The notes: generated by a model from the sequence alone, not told the origin. A DNA stretch of 64,000 bases from SG8-41 sp035649495 (GCA_035649495.1 DASRJL010000108.1:1-64000), one strand, 5' to 3'. Counted from the first letter of the stretch, positions 25,017 to 35,642 are shown. Translations and numbers: made by a program.

Positions 25017-25019
25017 CTG

Positions 25020-25042
25020 CCGGGAATCACGAGATTCCCGGC
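25020..25042 (-). terminator. Short inverted repeat across the nagZ stop codon
   Basis: CCGGGAATC and GATTCCCGG (9 bp, loop ACGA) straddle the nagZ stop at 25027-25029. It abuts the heptamer hairpin and may act with it at the transcript end; there is no T run. Terminator function is a guess. Confidence 0.4.
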
Positions 25043-26094
25043 AGTTCTCCCTCCTTCACCCCTATCTCCGCGATCGCGCGCAACGCCTCCACGTAGCGCG
25101 AGTCCTGGCGCAGCTTCTCCATGTTCTTTGCCTGCGCGCGCCCGTGCATGCGCGCGAGGCGGGCAAGCGCCGCGGGCGGCGTGGCGTAGTTGAGTCCGGC
25201 GAGCAGCTCGTCCATCGCCGCCGGGTCGTTGCACGCCAGCACCATGTCGCAGCCCGCGGCGAGCGCGGCCTCCGCCCGGGCGACGATTCCTCCGGCGACG
25301 CTCGCTCCTTCCATACCGAGATCGTCGCTGAAGATGGTGCCGCCGAACGCCAGCTCCTCGCGCAGCACGCGCTTCAACCAGATTGCCGAATATCCGGCCG
25401 GCCGGCCGTCGATCTTCGGATAGATGACGTGGGCGGGCATGATGCCCCCCAGCCCCGCGGCGGCGAGGCGCCGGAACGGGACGAGATCGCGCGCCTCGAT
25501 GTCGGCGTAGGGACGCTCGTCGATGGGGACCTCGTGATGGGAATCGGCCCTCACGTAGCCGTGCCCCGGAAAATGCTTGCCTACCGCGCTCATGCCCGCG
25601 AGCTTGAAGCCGCGGATGAGTGCGCGGGCGAGCTCTGAAATGGCCAGCGGATCGGAATGAAGCGCGCGATCGCCGATCACGCTGCTCGCGCCGTAGTCGA
25701 GATCGAGAACGGGCGCAAACGTCAGATCCACGCCGTGGGCACGCAGCTCGGCGGCCAGCACGAAGCCCGTATCGTGGGCAAGCGCACGCGCGCGCTTGCG
25801 ATCGGTGTCCCACGTCTGTCCCAGGGCGCGCATCGGTGGAATTGCCGTGAACCCTTCCCGGAACCGCTGGACGCGCCCGCCTTCATGGTCCACCGCCACG
25901 ATGAGCGGCGGGTTGCGAAGGGCGTGTATCTCCGCGGTCAGGCGGGCGAGCTGCTCGGGCGAGGAATAGTTGCGGGAAAAAAGGATGACGCCGCCCGCCA
26001 GGGAATGCGTCAGGCGCCCGCGGTCGGCGTCGGTCAGGGCGGTGCCCGCGACGTCCAGCACCACCGGTCCCAGCGGCAGGCCGGCTGCGGTCAT
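25027..26094 (-). CDS. nagZ: Beta-N-acetylhexosaminidase (GH3)
   Basis: 355 residues from ATG 26094, 2 nt after the acpS stop; the longer frame would overlap acpS. GH3 NagZ signatures are present: VAVDHEGGRVQRF, the catalytic-loop KHFPGHG with DSHHEVP, and IFSDDLGMEGA carrying the nucleophile Asp. NagZ is cytosolic and removes GlcNAc from recycled anhydromuropeptides. It ends the long minus-strand run from rpoE. Length and start fit the family. Confidence 0.96.
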   Translation of the reverse strand: MTAAGLPLGPVVLDVAGTALTDADRGRLTHSLAGGVILFSRNYSSPEQLARLTAEIHALRNPPLIVAVDHEGGRVQRFREGFTAIPPMRALGQTWDTDRKRARALAHDTGFVLAAELRAHGVDLTFAPVLDLDYGASSVIGDRALHSDPLAISELARALIRGFKLAGMSAVGKHFPGHGYVRADSHHEVPIDERPYADIEARDLVPFRRLAAAGLGGIMPAHVIYPKIDGRPAGYSAIWLKRVLREELAFGGTIFSDDLGMEGASVAGGIVARAEAALAAGCDMVLACNDPAAMDELLAGLNYATPPAALARLARMHGRAQAKNMEKLRQDSRYVEALRAIAEIGVKEGELPGIS

Positions 26095-26096
26095 GT

Positions 26097-26492
26097 CTAG
26101 CTGCCGCCTTCCTGAGCGGACTCGAGCACCACGCAAGCACAAGCGAGCGATCTTTCGTCACTGATCGTGAGGTGATGGCGCACGATGCCGCGGCTCGATA
26201 CCAGGCGCTCGAGATTGGGGTGGAACGCGAAGCTCGGCTTGCCGGCCTTGTTCTGCACCACGCTGATGCACTGAAGCGTCACGGGATAGCGAAAGCCGGT
26301 GCCCATTGCCTTGGAGAATGCCTCTTTCGCCGCAAAGCGGTTCGCGAGGAACAGGACCGGCTTCACGGTCCGCTGGTAGCCGGGCCACTCGATCTCGGTC
26401 AGCACCCGCCGCGCAAAGCGCTCACCGTATTTTTCCTTCAGCCGCGCGATCCGATGCGGCTCCACGACGTCGATGCCGATGCCGTAGATCAT
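26097..26492 (-). CDS. acpS: Holo-[acyl-carrier-protein] synthase
   Basis: 131 residues. It has the phosphopantetheinyl transferase motifs GIGIDVVEPHRI near the N-terminus and FLANRFAAKEAFSKAMG about 50 residues on, with the Asp and Glu that bind Mg2+. It transfers 4'-phosphopantetheine from CoA to apo-ACP for fatty-acid synthesis. The start overlaps the pdxJ stop (ATGA), and it is followed closely by nagZ. The order pdxJ-acpS-nagZ is usual in betaproteobacteria. Confidence 0.96.
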   Translation of the reverse strand: MIYGIGIDVVEPHRIARLKEKYGERFARRVLTEIEWPGYQRTVKPVLFLANRFAAKEAFSKAMGTGFRYPVTLQCISVVQNKAGKPSFAFHPNLERLVSSRGIVRHHLTISDERSLACACVVLESAQEGGS

Positions 26493-27208
26493 CGCGCCCG
26501 AGCGATCAGCGTTTTCATTTCGCGCACTGCGGCCGGCAGGCCGGTGAACACGGCGCGCGCCACAATGGAATGTCCGATGTTCAGCTCGCGTATGTCCGGT
26601 AGGCGCGCTACCGGCTGAACGTTGCCGTAGTTGAGGCCGTGGCCCGCGTTCACGTGGAGTCCTCTGCCTGCCGCGTATTGCGCTGCTTTCGCGATCTTCC
26701 CGAGCTCGTGGTCCCGCGTCCCGGCCGGGGCATCGGCGTAGCGCCCGGTGTGCAGCTCGATGACCGGGGCGCCGGCCGCGCGGGCGGCGTCGATTTGCGT
26801 GGGCTCCGGATCGATGAACAGCGAGACCCGGATGCCGGCGGCCTTCAGCTCACGGCACGCCTGCGCGACTCGCTCCGCATTGCCGGCGACGTCCAGACCG
26901 CCTTCCGTGGTCAGCTCCTCCCGCCGTTCCGGAACGAGACAGACATCGTGCGGCCTGACGCGCACGGCGATGGCGATCATGGCCGGCGTCAGAGCCGATT
27001 CGAGATTCATGCGCGTGGCGATCCGCGCGCGTAGCTCATCGACGTCGGCGTCCTGTATGTGCCGGCGGTCTTCGCGCAGATGCAGGGTAATGTAGTCCGC
27101 GCCCGCCGCTTCGGCAGCGAGCGCCGCCTCGACGGGGCTCGGGTAATGCGTGCCGCGGGCCTGCCGCAGCGTCGCGACGTGATCGATGTTGACGCCAAGA
27201 AGAATCAT
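26489..27208 (-). CDS. pdxJ: Pyridoxine 5'-phosphate synthase
   Basis: 239 residues from ATG 27208, which overlaps the recO stop by 4 nt; the open frame continues upstream but only as recO shadow. Signatures: GVNIDHVATLRQARG at the start, TLHLREDRRHI, LHVNAGHGLNYGNV and LNIGHSIVARA. PdxJ condenses 1-deoxyxylulose 5-phosphate with 3-amino-2-oxopropyl phosphate to make vitamin B6 as a TIM-barrel octamer. It is translationally coupled to recO before it and acpS after it. Confidence 0.97.
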   Translation of the reverse strand: MILLGVNIDHVATLRQARGTHYPSPVEAALAAEAAGADYITLHLREDRRHIQDADVDELRARIATRMNLESALTPAMIAIAVRVRPHDVCLVPERREELTTEGGLDVAGNAERVAQACRELKAAGIRVSLFIDPEPTQIDAARAAGAPVIELHTGRYADAPAGTRDHELGKIAKAAQYAAGRGLHVNAGHGLNYGNVQPVARLPDIRELNIGHSIVARAVFTGLPAAVREMKTLIARAR

Positions 27209-27933
27209 AGCTCGTGAAGGTCGCGCAGCAGCTGGCGCGTGTGCAGTACCTGGTTGCCGAGGTAGTGATTGATGAGGGCGCGCATCAGGGTCTTCGCTTG
27301 CTGCTGCGTCGCCGAGTCCGCAAAATCGCCGCGCCGCATATCGAGCAGCGCCCGTCCGGTCAATTCTACCCCCATTTCCGCGGCGCGCCCGGTCGCCGCC
27401 ACCGGCCCACGCTCGATGACGTAGACATAGCTCCGCTCTGCGGCGATCGGCGCGCCCTCGTCCGCGTCGCGGTCGAGCAGCACGCCGTAGCCCAGCTCGC
27501 CGAGGAGCGTCAGCTCGAAGCGGCGCAGGATCGCGGCATGGTCCTCGCTCGCAGCCAGCGCGGCGAGCGCTTCGCGGTAAGCGGTGTACAGGTTTTCGTG
27601 CGGATCGTCGCGCACGAGCAGTCTCAGCAGGAGCTCGCTGAGATAGAAGCCGCAGATCAGGGCCTGGCGCTTCAACGGCGCGTACGGCCCCTCCCATTCC
27701 GCGGCGACCAGCGTTTTCAGCTCCGACCGGCCGGTCCACGAAACGAGCAGCGGCTGGAACGCGAGCAGCACGCCCCGCAATGCCGAGCCCGGCCGCCGCG
27801 CGCCGCGCGCGACCAGCGCCACGCGTCCATGGTCGCGTGTGAAGGTCTCCACCACGAGGCTCGTCTCGCGATAGCGATAGCCGTGCAGCACGAATGCGGG
27901 CTGGGCGTTTTCGCGCGTGCTGCCGGAGCTCAT
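27205..27933 (-). CDS. recO: DNA repair protein RecO
   Basis: 242 residues from ATG 27933. N-terminal OB fold (AFVLHGYRYRETSLVVETF, then RVALVARGARRPGS), helical C-terminal domain with FELTLLGELGYG. RecO loads RecA on SSB-coated DNA together with RecR. The usual RecO zinc-site cysteines of the C-terminal domain are not evident, as in other proteobacterial RecO proteins. Both ends overlap neighbours by 4 nt (glycosyltransferase upstream, pdxJ downstream). Confidence 0.93.
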   Translation of the reverse strand: MSSGSTRENAQPAFVLHGYRYRETSLVVETFTRDHGRVALVARGARRPGSALRGVLLAFQPLLVSWTGRSELKTLVAAEWEGPYAPLKRQALICGFYLSELLLRLLVRDDPHENLYTAYREALAALAASEDHAAILRRFELTLLGELGYGVLLDRDADEGAPIAAERSYVYVIERGPVAATGRAAEMGVELTGRALLDMRRGDFADSATQQQAKTLMRALINHYLGNQVLHTRQLLRDLHEL

Positions 27934-29282
27934 GCCGCGCTCGCCCGTTCGACGAGGGCGGTTCTCACTTCTTCCACCACACTTTTCCAGTCCCCTTCCG
28001 TGGACTGCCTGAAGAGCGTGGCGGTCGGATACCACGCCAGCGCTCCGGCCCGGGGCAGCCAGCGCCAGTCGGGGACCGCCGCGAGCAGCAGCCAGACCGG
28101 CTTGCCGAGCGCCCCGGCGAGATGCGCGGCCGCGGTGTCTATGGAAATGACGAGGTCGAGCGCGGCGACCAGGGCGGCGGTATCGCCGAAGTCGTGCAGG
28201 TCCGCGGTGTAGTCGGTGATCCTGCCGCGCCAGGCACCCGGCTCCCGCAGATCCGCTGCCGCCTCGCCTTTCTGCAAGCTGAAGAAGTCGCAGCCCGGCG
28301 TGTCCGCGAGCGGCGCAAGCTCGTTGAGCGGAGAGGCTTTCATGGCCGCGGCGACGAACGTGGGGCGTCCCGCCCATGCCAGTCCGACCTTCAGCGGCGC
28401 CGGGTGGGCCGACAATCTTGTCCGCCATGTTGCGACCGCGGCAGGGTCGGGTGCCACATAGGGTATCGGCGCGGGAATCGTCGTCACCGTGGTTCGGAAT
28501 GCCCGAGGCAGGCTCATGAGCGGCGCGTGATAGTCGAACTCCGCGAGCGGCTCGCCTGGCTCCCCGACCGATTCGACCCCGGGCACGCTCCGAAAGAGCG
28601 CCGCCAGCGCCGGATCGCAGAGCGCGACCACGCGCGCGCCGCGGGCCGCAAGCAGGGGTGCATAGCGGATGAACTGGATGCCGTCGCCGTAGCCCTGCTC
28701 CGCATGCAGCAGGACGCGCTTGCCGGCGATATCCTGGCTGCCATCCCACAGCGGCTGCGGGAACGGGGGCAGGCGCAGCGAGGCATCCTCCCCGCGCCAT
28801 CGCCACTCGAACTCTTCCCAGCCTTCCTCGTAGCGGCCAGTCGCCAGCAGCGCCTGCGCCAGGCAGCAATGGGCGTGGGCGTAGCCGGGATCGATCTGGA
28901 GCGCGCGCCGGTAGCACGACACGGCGCGGTCCGGATCGCCCCGTATGTCATGGAGATTGCCGAGATTGACGTGCGGCTCCGAGAGCGCGGGATCGAAGCG
29001 GGCAGCGTCCTCGAAACAGCGGGCGGCAGCCTGGAAGTCGCCGCGCCGCTGGTGGAGCACGCCCAGGTTGTTGTGGGCTTTTGCGTGCGACGGATCGAGG
29101 TGCAGCAGCCGCCCATAGCAATCGGCAGCCGCGTCCGCCCCGGCGTTTTTGGAAAGCTGCACGCAGCGCTGGAAGAGCGCGCCCGCCTCGGCCGCGTCCG
29201 GCGTCCGCGCGGCGGAGCGCTCCGTGTCCCGGCCGCGCACCCGGTGCAGCAGGTCGCCGAGGAGTCGCGCCAGCGCGCTCAC
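27930..29282 (-). CDS. TPR-repeat glycosyltransferase-like protein
   Basis: 450 residues from a GTG overlapping the era stop (GTGA). The N-terminal part has about four tetratricopeptide repeats (CYGRLLHLDPSHAKAHNNLG, FEDAARFDPALSEPHVNLGN, YRRALQIDPGYAHAHCCLAQ). The C-terminal part is a GT-B-like domain with LLHAEQGYGDGIQFIRYAPL, VGLAWAGRPTF and the nucleotide-sugar-site pattern VISIDTAAAHLAGALGKPVW. Such TPR-glycosyltransferases are common in proteobacteria but their acceptors are usually unknown. It sits between era and recO, which are normally adjacent. Confidence 0.85.
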   Translation of the reverse strand: MSALARLLGDLLHRVRGRDTERSAARTPDAAEAGALFQRCVQLSKNAGADAAADCYGRLLHLDPSHAKAHNNLGVLHQRRGDFQAAARCFEDAARFDPALSEPHVNLGNLHDIRGDPDRAVSCYRRALQIDPGYAHAHCCLAQALLATGRYEEGWEEFEWRWRGEDASLRLPPFPQPLWDGSQDIAGKRVLLHAEQGYGDGIQFIRYAPLLAARGARVVALCDPALAALFRSVPGVESVGEPGEPLAEFDYHAPLMSLPRAFRTTVTTIPAPIPYVAPDPAAVATWRTRLSAHPAPLKVGLAWAGRPTFVAAAMKASPLNELAPLADTPGCDFFSLQKGEAAADLREPGAWRGRITDYTADLHDFGDTAALVAALDLVISIDTAAAHLAGALGKPVWLLLAAVPDWRWLPRAGALAWYPTATLFRQSTEGDWKSVVEEVRTALVERASAA

Positions 29283-30205
29283 GACCGGCTCCCGGAATCG
29301 TAGCCGAGCCGGTTGAGCACGGCTGTGTCGTCCGCCCAACCCTTCCTGACTTTCACGATGGTCTCGAGAAAGACCTTGCCGCCGAAAAGGCGTTCCATGT
29401 CCTGGCGCGCTCGCGTGGCGATCGTTTTCAGGTGAGCACCGCCCTTGCCGATCACGATTCCCTTGTGGCCTTCCCTGGCGACGAGTATGGCCGCGTGTAT
29501 CCGGCGCAAGCCCCCTTCCAGCCGGAACTGCTCGATCTCGACCGCGATCGAATAGGGCAGCTCGTCACCGAGCAGGTTGATGAGCTTCTCGCGCAGCAAC
29601 TCGGCGGCGAGAACGCGCTCGCTCGCGGTGGTCAGCTCGTCCGGGTCGAAAAGGTTCGGACCTTCCGGCAGCAATCCGGCGACGGCGTCGAGCATCGCCT
29701 CGACCTGCGTTCCCCGCGTCGCCGAGACCGGCACCAGCGCCGCGAACGCGCGCACCCGGGCGAGCTCCTCGAGGAAGGGCAGCAGCAGCCTGCGGTCGCG
29801 GACGCGGTCGATCTTGTTGATGGCGAGCACTACCGGCAGGCTTTGCGGCAGGATGTCCCCGATCGCCTGGTCGCGGCGGTCGAATTTCAGCGCCTCGACG
29901 ATCCACAGCGCCGCGTGCACCTCCTGCAGCGCGCCGAGGACTGATCGATTCATCAACCGGTTGAGCGTGGAGCGGTGCTCGGTCTGGTAGCCGGGCGTAT
30001 CCACGAACACGACCTGGGCGTGCGCCCGGGTGACGATCCCGGAGATCGGCAAGCGCGTGGTCTGCGGCTTGCGCGACACGATGGAGAGCTTCTGCCCGAC
30101 GAGGTGGTTCAACAGCGTGGACTTGCCCACGTTGGGGCGGCCGACGACCGCGACGTATCCCGCACGATGAGCTGCGCGCTCGGGCGCCCGCTCATGCCCC
30201 TTCAT
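29279..30205 (-). CDS. era: GTPase Era, 16S rRNA assembly factor
   Basis: 308 residues. G1 GRPNVGKSTLLN, G3 DTPG, G4 NKID, G5 SATRG; the C-terminal KH domain has VAREGHKGIVIGKGGAHLK. Era binds the 3' end of 16S rRNA during 30S maturation. The start ATG (30203-30205) lies within a decamer repeat tract that also spans the rnc stop, 26 nt upstream. An N-terminal extension of about 15 residues (MKGHERAPERAAHRA) precedes the G domain. It is followed by an overlapping GTG-start gene. Confidence 0.97.
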   Translation of the reverse strand: MKGHERAPERAAHRAGYVAVVGRPNVGKSTLLNHLVGQKLSIVSRKPQTTRLPISGIVTRAHAQVVFVDTPGYQTEHRSTLNRLMNRSVLGALQEVHAALWIVEALKFDRRDQAIGDILPQSLPVVLAINKIDRVRDRRLLLPFLEELARVRAFAALVPVSATRGTQVEAMLDAVAGLLPEGPNLFDPDELTTASERVLAAELLREKLINLLGDELPYSIAVEIEQFRLEGGLRRIHAAILVAREGHKGIVIGKGGAHLKTIATRARQDMERLFGGKVFLETIVKVRKGWADDTAVLNRLGYDSGSRS

Positions 30206-30242
30206 GTTCCCTCGTGTTTCCTCATGTCCCCTCAGTTTCCCA
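30193..30242. repeat. Decamer repeat tract over the rnc/era junction
   Basis: Five 10-bp units (CATGCCCCTT, CATGTTCCCT, CGTGTTTCCT, CATGTCCCCT, CAGTTTCCCA) cover the rnc stop (30232-30234) and the era start (30203-30205). On the minus strand each unit reads like AGGGGACATG, so the tract repeats a purine-rich Shine-Dalgarno-like stretch plus ATG. It also contains a 7-codon frame whose TGA overlaps the era ATG. Confidence 0.75.
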
Positions 30243-30903
30243 GGGCGAGCTCATAGGCCTGCCGCGCGGCCTCCTGCTCGGCGCTGCGCCGGCTCGTGCC
30301 CGCTCCCAGCGAGCGGATGTTCAACTCGGGGACCACGCACTCCACCTCGAACAGCTGCTCGTGCGCCTCGCCGCGCGTAGCAACCACCGCGTACTGCGGC
30401 AACGCCATCCGGCGGCCTTGCAGGTGCTCCTGCAGGAGCGTCTTGGGGTCCTTTCCGGAGCTGGCAGGGTCGATCGCGTCGATCGCGTCTCCCAGCAGGG
30501 TGCGCACCACGCGCCGGGCGGCCTCGAAGCCCGCGTCGAGAAACACGGCACCGATCACTGCCTCGACGGCATCGGCGAGTATCGACGGACGGCGCGCGCC
30601 GCCGCTCTTCACCTCGCCCTCACCGAGCAGGAGCTGCGCTCCGAAATCGAAGCGCCGCGCGACCGACGCCAGGGATTGCTGGTTGACGAGGTTCGCGCGC
30701 AGGCGCGAGAGCTCGCCTTCGGTCAGATCGGGAAATTTGTGGTAGAGCTCGAGCGCGACCGCGCAGTTGACGACGCTGTCGCCGAGAAACTCGACCCGCT
30801 CGTTGTTCGAGGCGCCGTGGCTGCGATGGGTGAGCGCGCGGCGCAGCAGCTCCGGCCGGGCATAGCGGTGACCGATCGAGAGGGCGAACGCCTCGATGTC
30901 CAT
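30232..30903 (-). CDS. rnc: Ribonuclease III
   Basis: 223 residues. The catalytic motif NERVEFLGDSVVNCAVALEL and the second acidic cluster near DAVEAVIGAVFLDAGFEAA are intact. The C-terminal double-stranded RNA-binding domain has ECVVPELNIRSLGAGTSRRS and ends AYELALGN. It cleaves rRNA precursors and structured mRNAs. It sits between DUF4845 and era, the conserved lepB-rnc-era order. Start ATG 30903; no competing start. Confidence 0.97.
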   Translation of the reverse strand: MDIEAFALSIGHRYARPELLRRALTHRSHGASNNERVEFLGDSVVNCAVALELYHKFPDLTEGELSRLRANLVNQQSLASVARRFDFGAQLLLGEGEVKSGGARRPSILADAVEAVIGAVFLDAGFEAARRVVRTLLGDAIDAIDPASSGKDPKTLLQEHLQGRRMALPQYAVVATRGEAHEQLFEVECVVPELNIRSLGAGTSRRSAEQEAARQAYELALGN

Positions 30904-30934
30904 CGCCGGCTGTTCGTCCCCCGCCCGCCCCCGC

Positions 30935-31288
30935 CTACTTCGAGTCGGGCGCGAAATCCATGCAGGCGCTCAGGTTGCCGAACAGGTGCACCTTTGAGGA
31001 GTATTCGGCGGAGAGCAGGACGTCGTTGCCTTCCTTGGTGATCAAGACGTCGCCCGCGCCTATCGACTTGATGTTCTCCAGGGTCTGCCTGGCCGCGAAG
31101 GCGGCTTCGAAATTGCGCCGGTTGGGTTCGCGCGACACCGGGTCGGCGGCCAGCGCCTTCAACTGCTTCTTGATCGTCCAGTACTCGAAATACGACGGCC
31201 CGATCTTGAAGGCGAACAGCAGGCAGAAGATCAAGATAACTGCAACCACCATGAACCCGGTCAAGGTCACACCCTGTTCTTTTCGCAT
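30935..31288 (-). CDS. DUF4845 membrane-anchored protein
   Basis: 117 residues from ATG 31288, chosen because GAGAGGTGATC precedes it; the longer frame lacks a Shine-Dalgarno. The sequence MRKEQGVTLTGFMVVAVILI resembles a pilin-like N-terminal signal/anchor, followed by a hydrophobic helix and then a soluble domain (FKIGPSYFEYWTIKKQLKAL). DUF4845 proteins are found between lepB and rnc in beta- and gammaproteobacteria. Function is unknown. A single-pass inner-membrane protein with the C-terminus outside is predicted. Confidence 0.88.
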   Translation of the reverse strand: MRKEQGVTLTGFMVVAVILIFCLLFAFKIGPSYFEYWTIKKQLKALAADPVSREPNRRNFEAAFAARQTLENIKSIGAGDVLITKEGNDVLLSAEYSSKVHLFGNLSACMDFAPDSK

Positions 31289-31337
31289 GATCACCTCTCT
31301 CCAACGCGCGGATCGAATCAAGTGTTACGAGGGCTAC

Positions 31338-32137
31338 TCAGTCTATGAACCGGCCTATCCTCCGGAAATCGTCGAAGTTCCACCAGATCATGAACGCCTT
31401 GCCGACGATGTTCGCTTCGGGCACGAATCCCCAGTAGCGGCTGTCGCTGCTGCTGTCCCGGTTGTCCCCCATCAGAAAAAAACGTCCGGGCGGAATCCTG
31501 CAGCTAAAACCGGCGTCATTGTAGACACAATTCTCGCGCAAGGGAAACTGCTTCACGCCGGACGGATGCACGCTCGGCGCCTCGGGCTGCACCAGGATCG
31601 CGTGCTCGCGCGCGCCCAGGGTCTCGATCAGCCGTTGCGCGGAAACGAACGACAGGCCCGATTCGACGTAGCTGTAATCGCCGTCCGGCTTGACCTTGAC
31701 CTCGACGCCGTTCACCGAAAGACGCTTGTTCTGGTAGGCGAGGAGATCGCCAGGCAGGCCCACCACGCGCTTGATGTAGTCGAGCGACGGGTCCTCGGGA
31801 TAGCGGAACACCATCACGTCGCCGCGCTGCGGCGCGTTCATGTCGACGAGCTTTAGGTTGACGATAGGCAGCCGGATGCCGTAGGTGAACTTGTTCACGA
31901 GTATGAAATCGCCGACGAGCAGCGTCGGCAGCATCGACCCCGAGGGAATCTTGAACGGCTCGACCAGGAAGGACCGCAGGAGGAACACGACGAGGATCAC
32001 CGGGAAGAAGCTTTTCGGGTACTCGACCCACCACGGCTCCGGCCGCCCCGGTGCCCGGCGCGCACGCAGCCAGAAATGGTCGGCCAGCCAGACCGCGCCC
32101 GTGGCCACGAGCAGCAGGAACAGCGCCAGCGCGAAAT

Positions 32138-32141
<4 letters not shown>
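31338..32141 (-). CDS. lepB: Signal peptidase I
   Basis: 267 residues. Two N-terminal transmembrane helices (FALALFLLLVATGAVWLA and FFPVILVVFLLRSFLV), then the catalytic serine box EPFKIPSGSMLPTLL, the lysine box GDVMVFRYPEDPSLDYIKR with VVGLPGD, and the conserved FFLMGDNRDSSSDSRYWG. It cuts signal peptides at the periplasmic face of the inner membrane. The start overlaps the lepA stop by 4 nt, the classical lepA-lepB pairing. Confidence 0.97.
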
Positions 32142-33928
<1,787 letters not shown>

Positions 33929-33954
33929 AAAAGAGGGCTCCCGCGAGAGCCCTC
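33929..33954 (-). promoter_or_regulatory. Hairpin with T run directly before the lepA start
   Basis: A perfect 8-bp inverted repeat (33933-33940 with 33947-33954, loop 6) is followed on the minus strand by TTTT and then at once by the lepA ATG. It reads as a terminator for the glutaredoxin gene, but the position means it would also hide the lepA ribosome-binding site. Confidence 0.7.
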
Positions 33955-33976
33955 CGCTAAGTTGACGCGGCGTATT

Positions 33977-34258
33977 CTAGCAGCCTATGCGGCCCCGGGC
34001 CGTTTCGAGGTACGCGCCGACCCGCGAGGCATCGAGGCGGTAGCGGCACAATTCGTGCGTCCCGTGGGCAAGCACCGGAACTTCCGTATCGAAGCGCGCC
34101 GCGAGCAGAGGGTCGCCGTCCACGTCGACGACGGCTATCGTGAAGGAGAAATCGTCGCGCAGCCTCTGCAGGCTCTCGATCATCTCCGCGCAGAGATGGC
34201 AGCCGGCGCGACTGTAGACCGTCAACTCCAGCGGCCGCGCGTCATCCGCCATTCCCAT
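33977..34258 (-). CDS. Glutaredoxin-like (DUF836) protein
   Basis: 93 residues from ATG 34258, or 91 from ATG 34252; both overlap the mucD stop. The redox motif is C-H-L-C in LTVYSRAGCHLCAEMIESL, followed by VVDVDGDPLLAARFDTEVPV with the cis-Pro of a thioredoxin fold. This short glutaredoxin family typically sits between mucD and lepA in betaproteobacteria. Probably a cytosolic thiol-disulphide protein; partner unknown. Translationally coupled to mucD. Confidence 0.88.
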   Translation of the reverse strand: MGMADDARPLELTVYSRAGCHLCAEMIESLQRLRDDFSFTIAVVDVDGDPLLAARFDTEVPVLAHGTHELCRYRLDASRVGAYLETARGRIGC

Positions 34259-35642
34259 TGGGCCGGAACGGCAGGAAAAGCGAGTTGGTGCCGCGCCGGA
34301 CGAGCAGCGCCACGATGCGTCCCTTGTCGAGCTGGGCGATCAACTGGTTGAACTGCTCGATGGATTTCACGTCCTGGTTGTTGACCGCGAGTATCACATC
34401 CCCGCGCCTGACTCCCGCGCGCGCGGCCGCGCCCTGCGCGTTCTCGACCAGCACGCCGCCCGCGATCTTCAACTCCTTGCGCTGGGCGTCGGTCAGCTCG
34501 ACGAGCGTGAGCCCGTGCTGGCTCGCGACCGCCGCCGGCGGCTTGGGGTCGCGGCGGCCCTTCTGCTGGGCTGCGGCGGTGCGGTCGTCCTGCATCTCGG
34601 CCACGACCACCTGCACGTCGCGGGTCTGCTTGTTGCGCCACACCTGGACGGCGACCTTGCTGCCGGGCTTCACCGCTCCCACCAGCCGGGGCAGATCTTC
34701 GGACGAGATGACCGGCTTGCCGTCGAACTGCAGGATCACGTCGCCGGCTTCTATGCCTGCTTTTTCCGCCGGCCCGCCCTTCTCCACCGAGTTCACCAGG
34801 GCGCCCTGCGCTTTCGGGAGCCCGAACGATTCCACGAGCTCCTTGGTGAGCGCCTGTATCACTACGCCGATGCGTCCGCGCGTCACTTTTCCGGCGGCGC
34901 GCAATTGCTGCGCGATCTGGTTTGCGACGTCTATCGGTATGGCGAACGAAAGGCCCATGAAGCCGCCGGTGCGGCTGTAGATCTGGGAGTTGATCCCGAC
35001 CACCTCGCCCCTCAGATTGAAGAGCGGCCCGCCCGAATTGCCCGGGTTGACCGCCACGTCGGTCTGGATGAAAGGAACGTAGTTCTCCTGCGGCAGCGAA
35101 CGGCCCTTCGCGCTGACGATGCCGGCGGTAACCGAATTCTCGAATCCGAACGGCGAGCCGATCGCGACGACCCATTCGCCGACCTTGAGCTTGTTGGGAT
35201 CGCCGAACCTGACGACCGGCAGTCCCGATGCCTCGATCTTGATCAGGGCCAGGTCCGTGCGCCGGTCGGCGCCTATGATCTTCGCCTTGTATTCGCGCTT
35301 GTCGGTGAGTCTCACCGTGATCTCCTCGGCGGCATCGACCACGTGCGCGTTCGTCATGATGTAACCGTCTGCGCTGATGATGAAGCCGGAGCCGAGCGAC
35401 TGGCTCGGGATGTCGCGGGGGCCCGGGTTGGGGATGAAGCGCCGGAAGAACTCGTAGAACGGGTCATCCTCCCGCAGGTTGGGAACCTGGGGCAGCAGCG
35501 GATTGCGGGAGGTCTGCGTCGTGCTGACGTTGACGACCGCTGGACCCTGTCGCTCGACCAGGTCGGTGAAATCGGGCAACTGCGCCGCTGCGGCGGCGGC
35601 GGCAAGGAGCGTGAACAGCAGGACAAACCAGCGCTTGAGCAT
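34242..35642 (-). CDS. mucD: Periplasmic serine protease DegP/MucD
   Basis: 466 residues. Signal peptide (MLKRWFVLLFTLLAAAAAAA, cut near AQLPDF). The trypsin-like triad is visible: His in TNAHVVDAAE, Asp in RRTDLALIKI, Ser in VNPGNSGGPL. Two PDZ domains follow (GALVNSVEKGGPAEKAGIEA; GVLVENAQGAAARAGVRRGD). It degrades misfolded periplasmic proteins and feeds back on the sigma-E response. Downstream of rseB in the sigma-E operon, 39 nt after it. Full length for the family. Confidence 0.96.
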   Translation of the reverse strand: MLKRWFVLLFTLLAAAAAAAQLPDFTDLVERQGPAVVNVSTTQTSRNPLLPQVPNLREDDPFYEFFRRFIPNPGPRDIPSQSLGSGFIISADGYIMTNAHVVDAAEEITVRLTDKREYKAKIIGADRRTDLALIKIEASGLPVVRFGDPNKLKVGEWVVAIGSPFGFENSVTAGIVSAKGRSLPQENYVPFIQTDVAVNPGNSGGPLFNLRGEVVGINSQIYSRTGGFMGLSFAIPIDVANQIAQQLRAAGKVTRGRIGVVIQALTKELVESFGLPKAQGALVNSVEKGGPAEKAGIEAGDVILQFDGKPVISSEDLPRLVGAVKPGSKVAVQVWRNKQTRDVQVVVAEMQDDRTAAAQQKGRRDPKPPAAVASQHGLTLVELTDAQRKELKIAGGVLVENAQGAAARAGVRRGDVILAVNNQDVKSIEQFNQLIAQLDKGRIVALLVRRGTNSLFLPFRPNGNGG

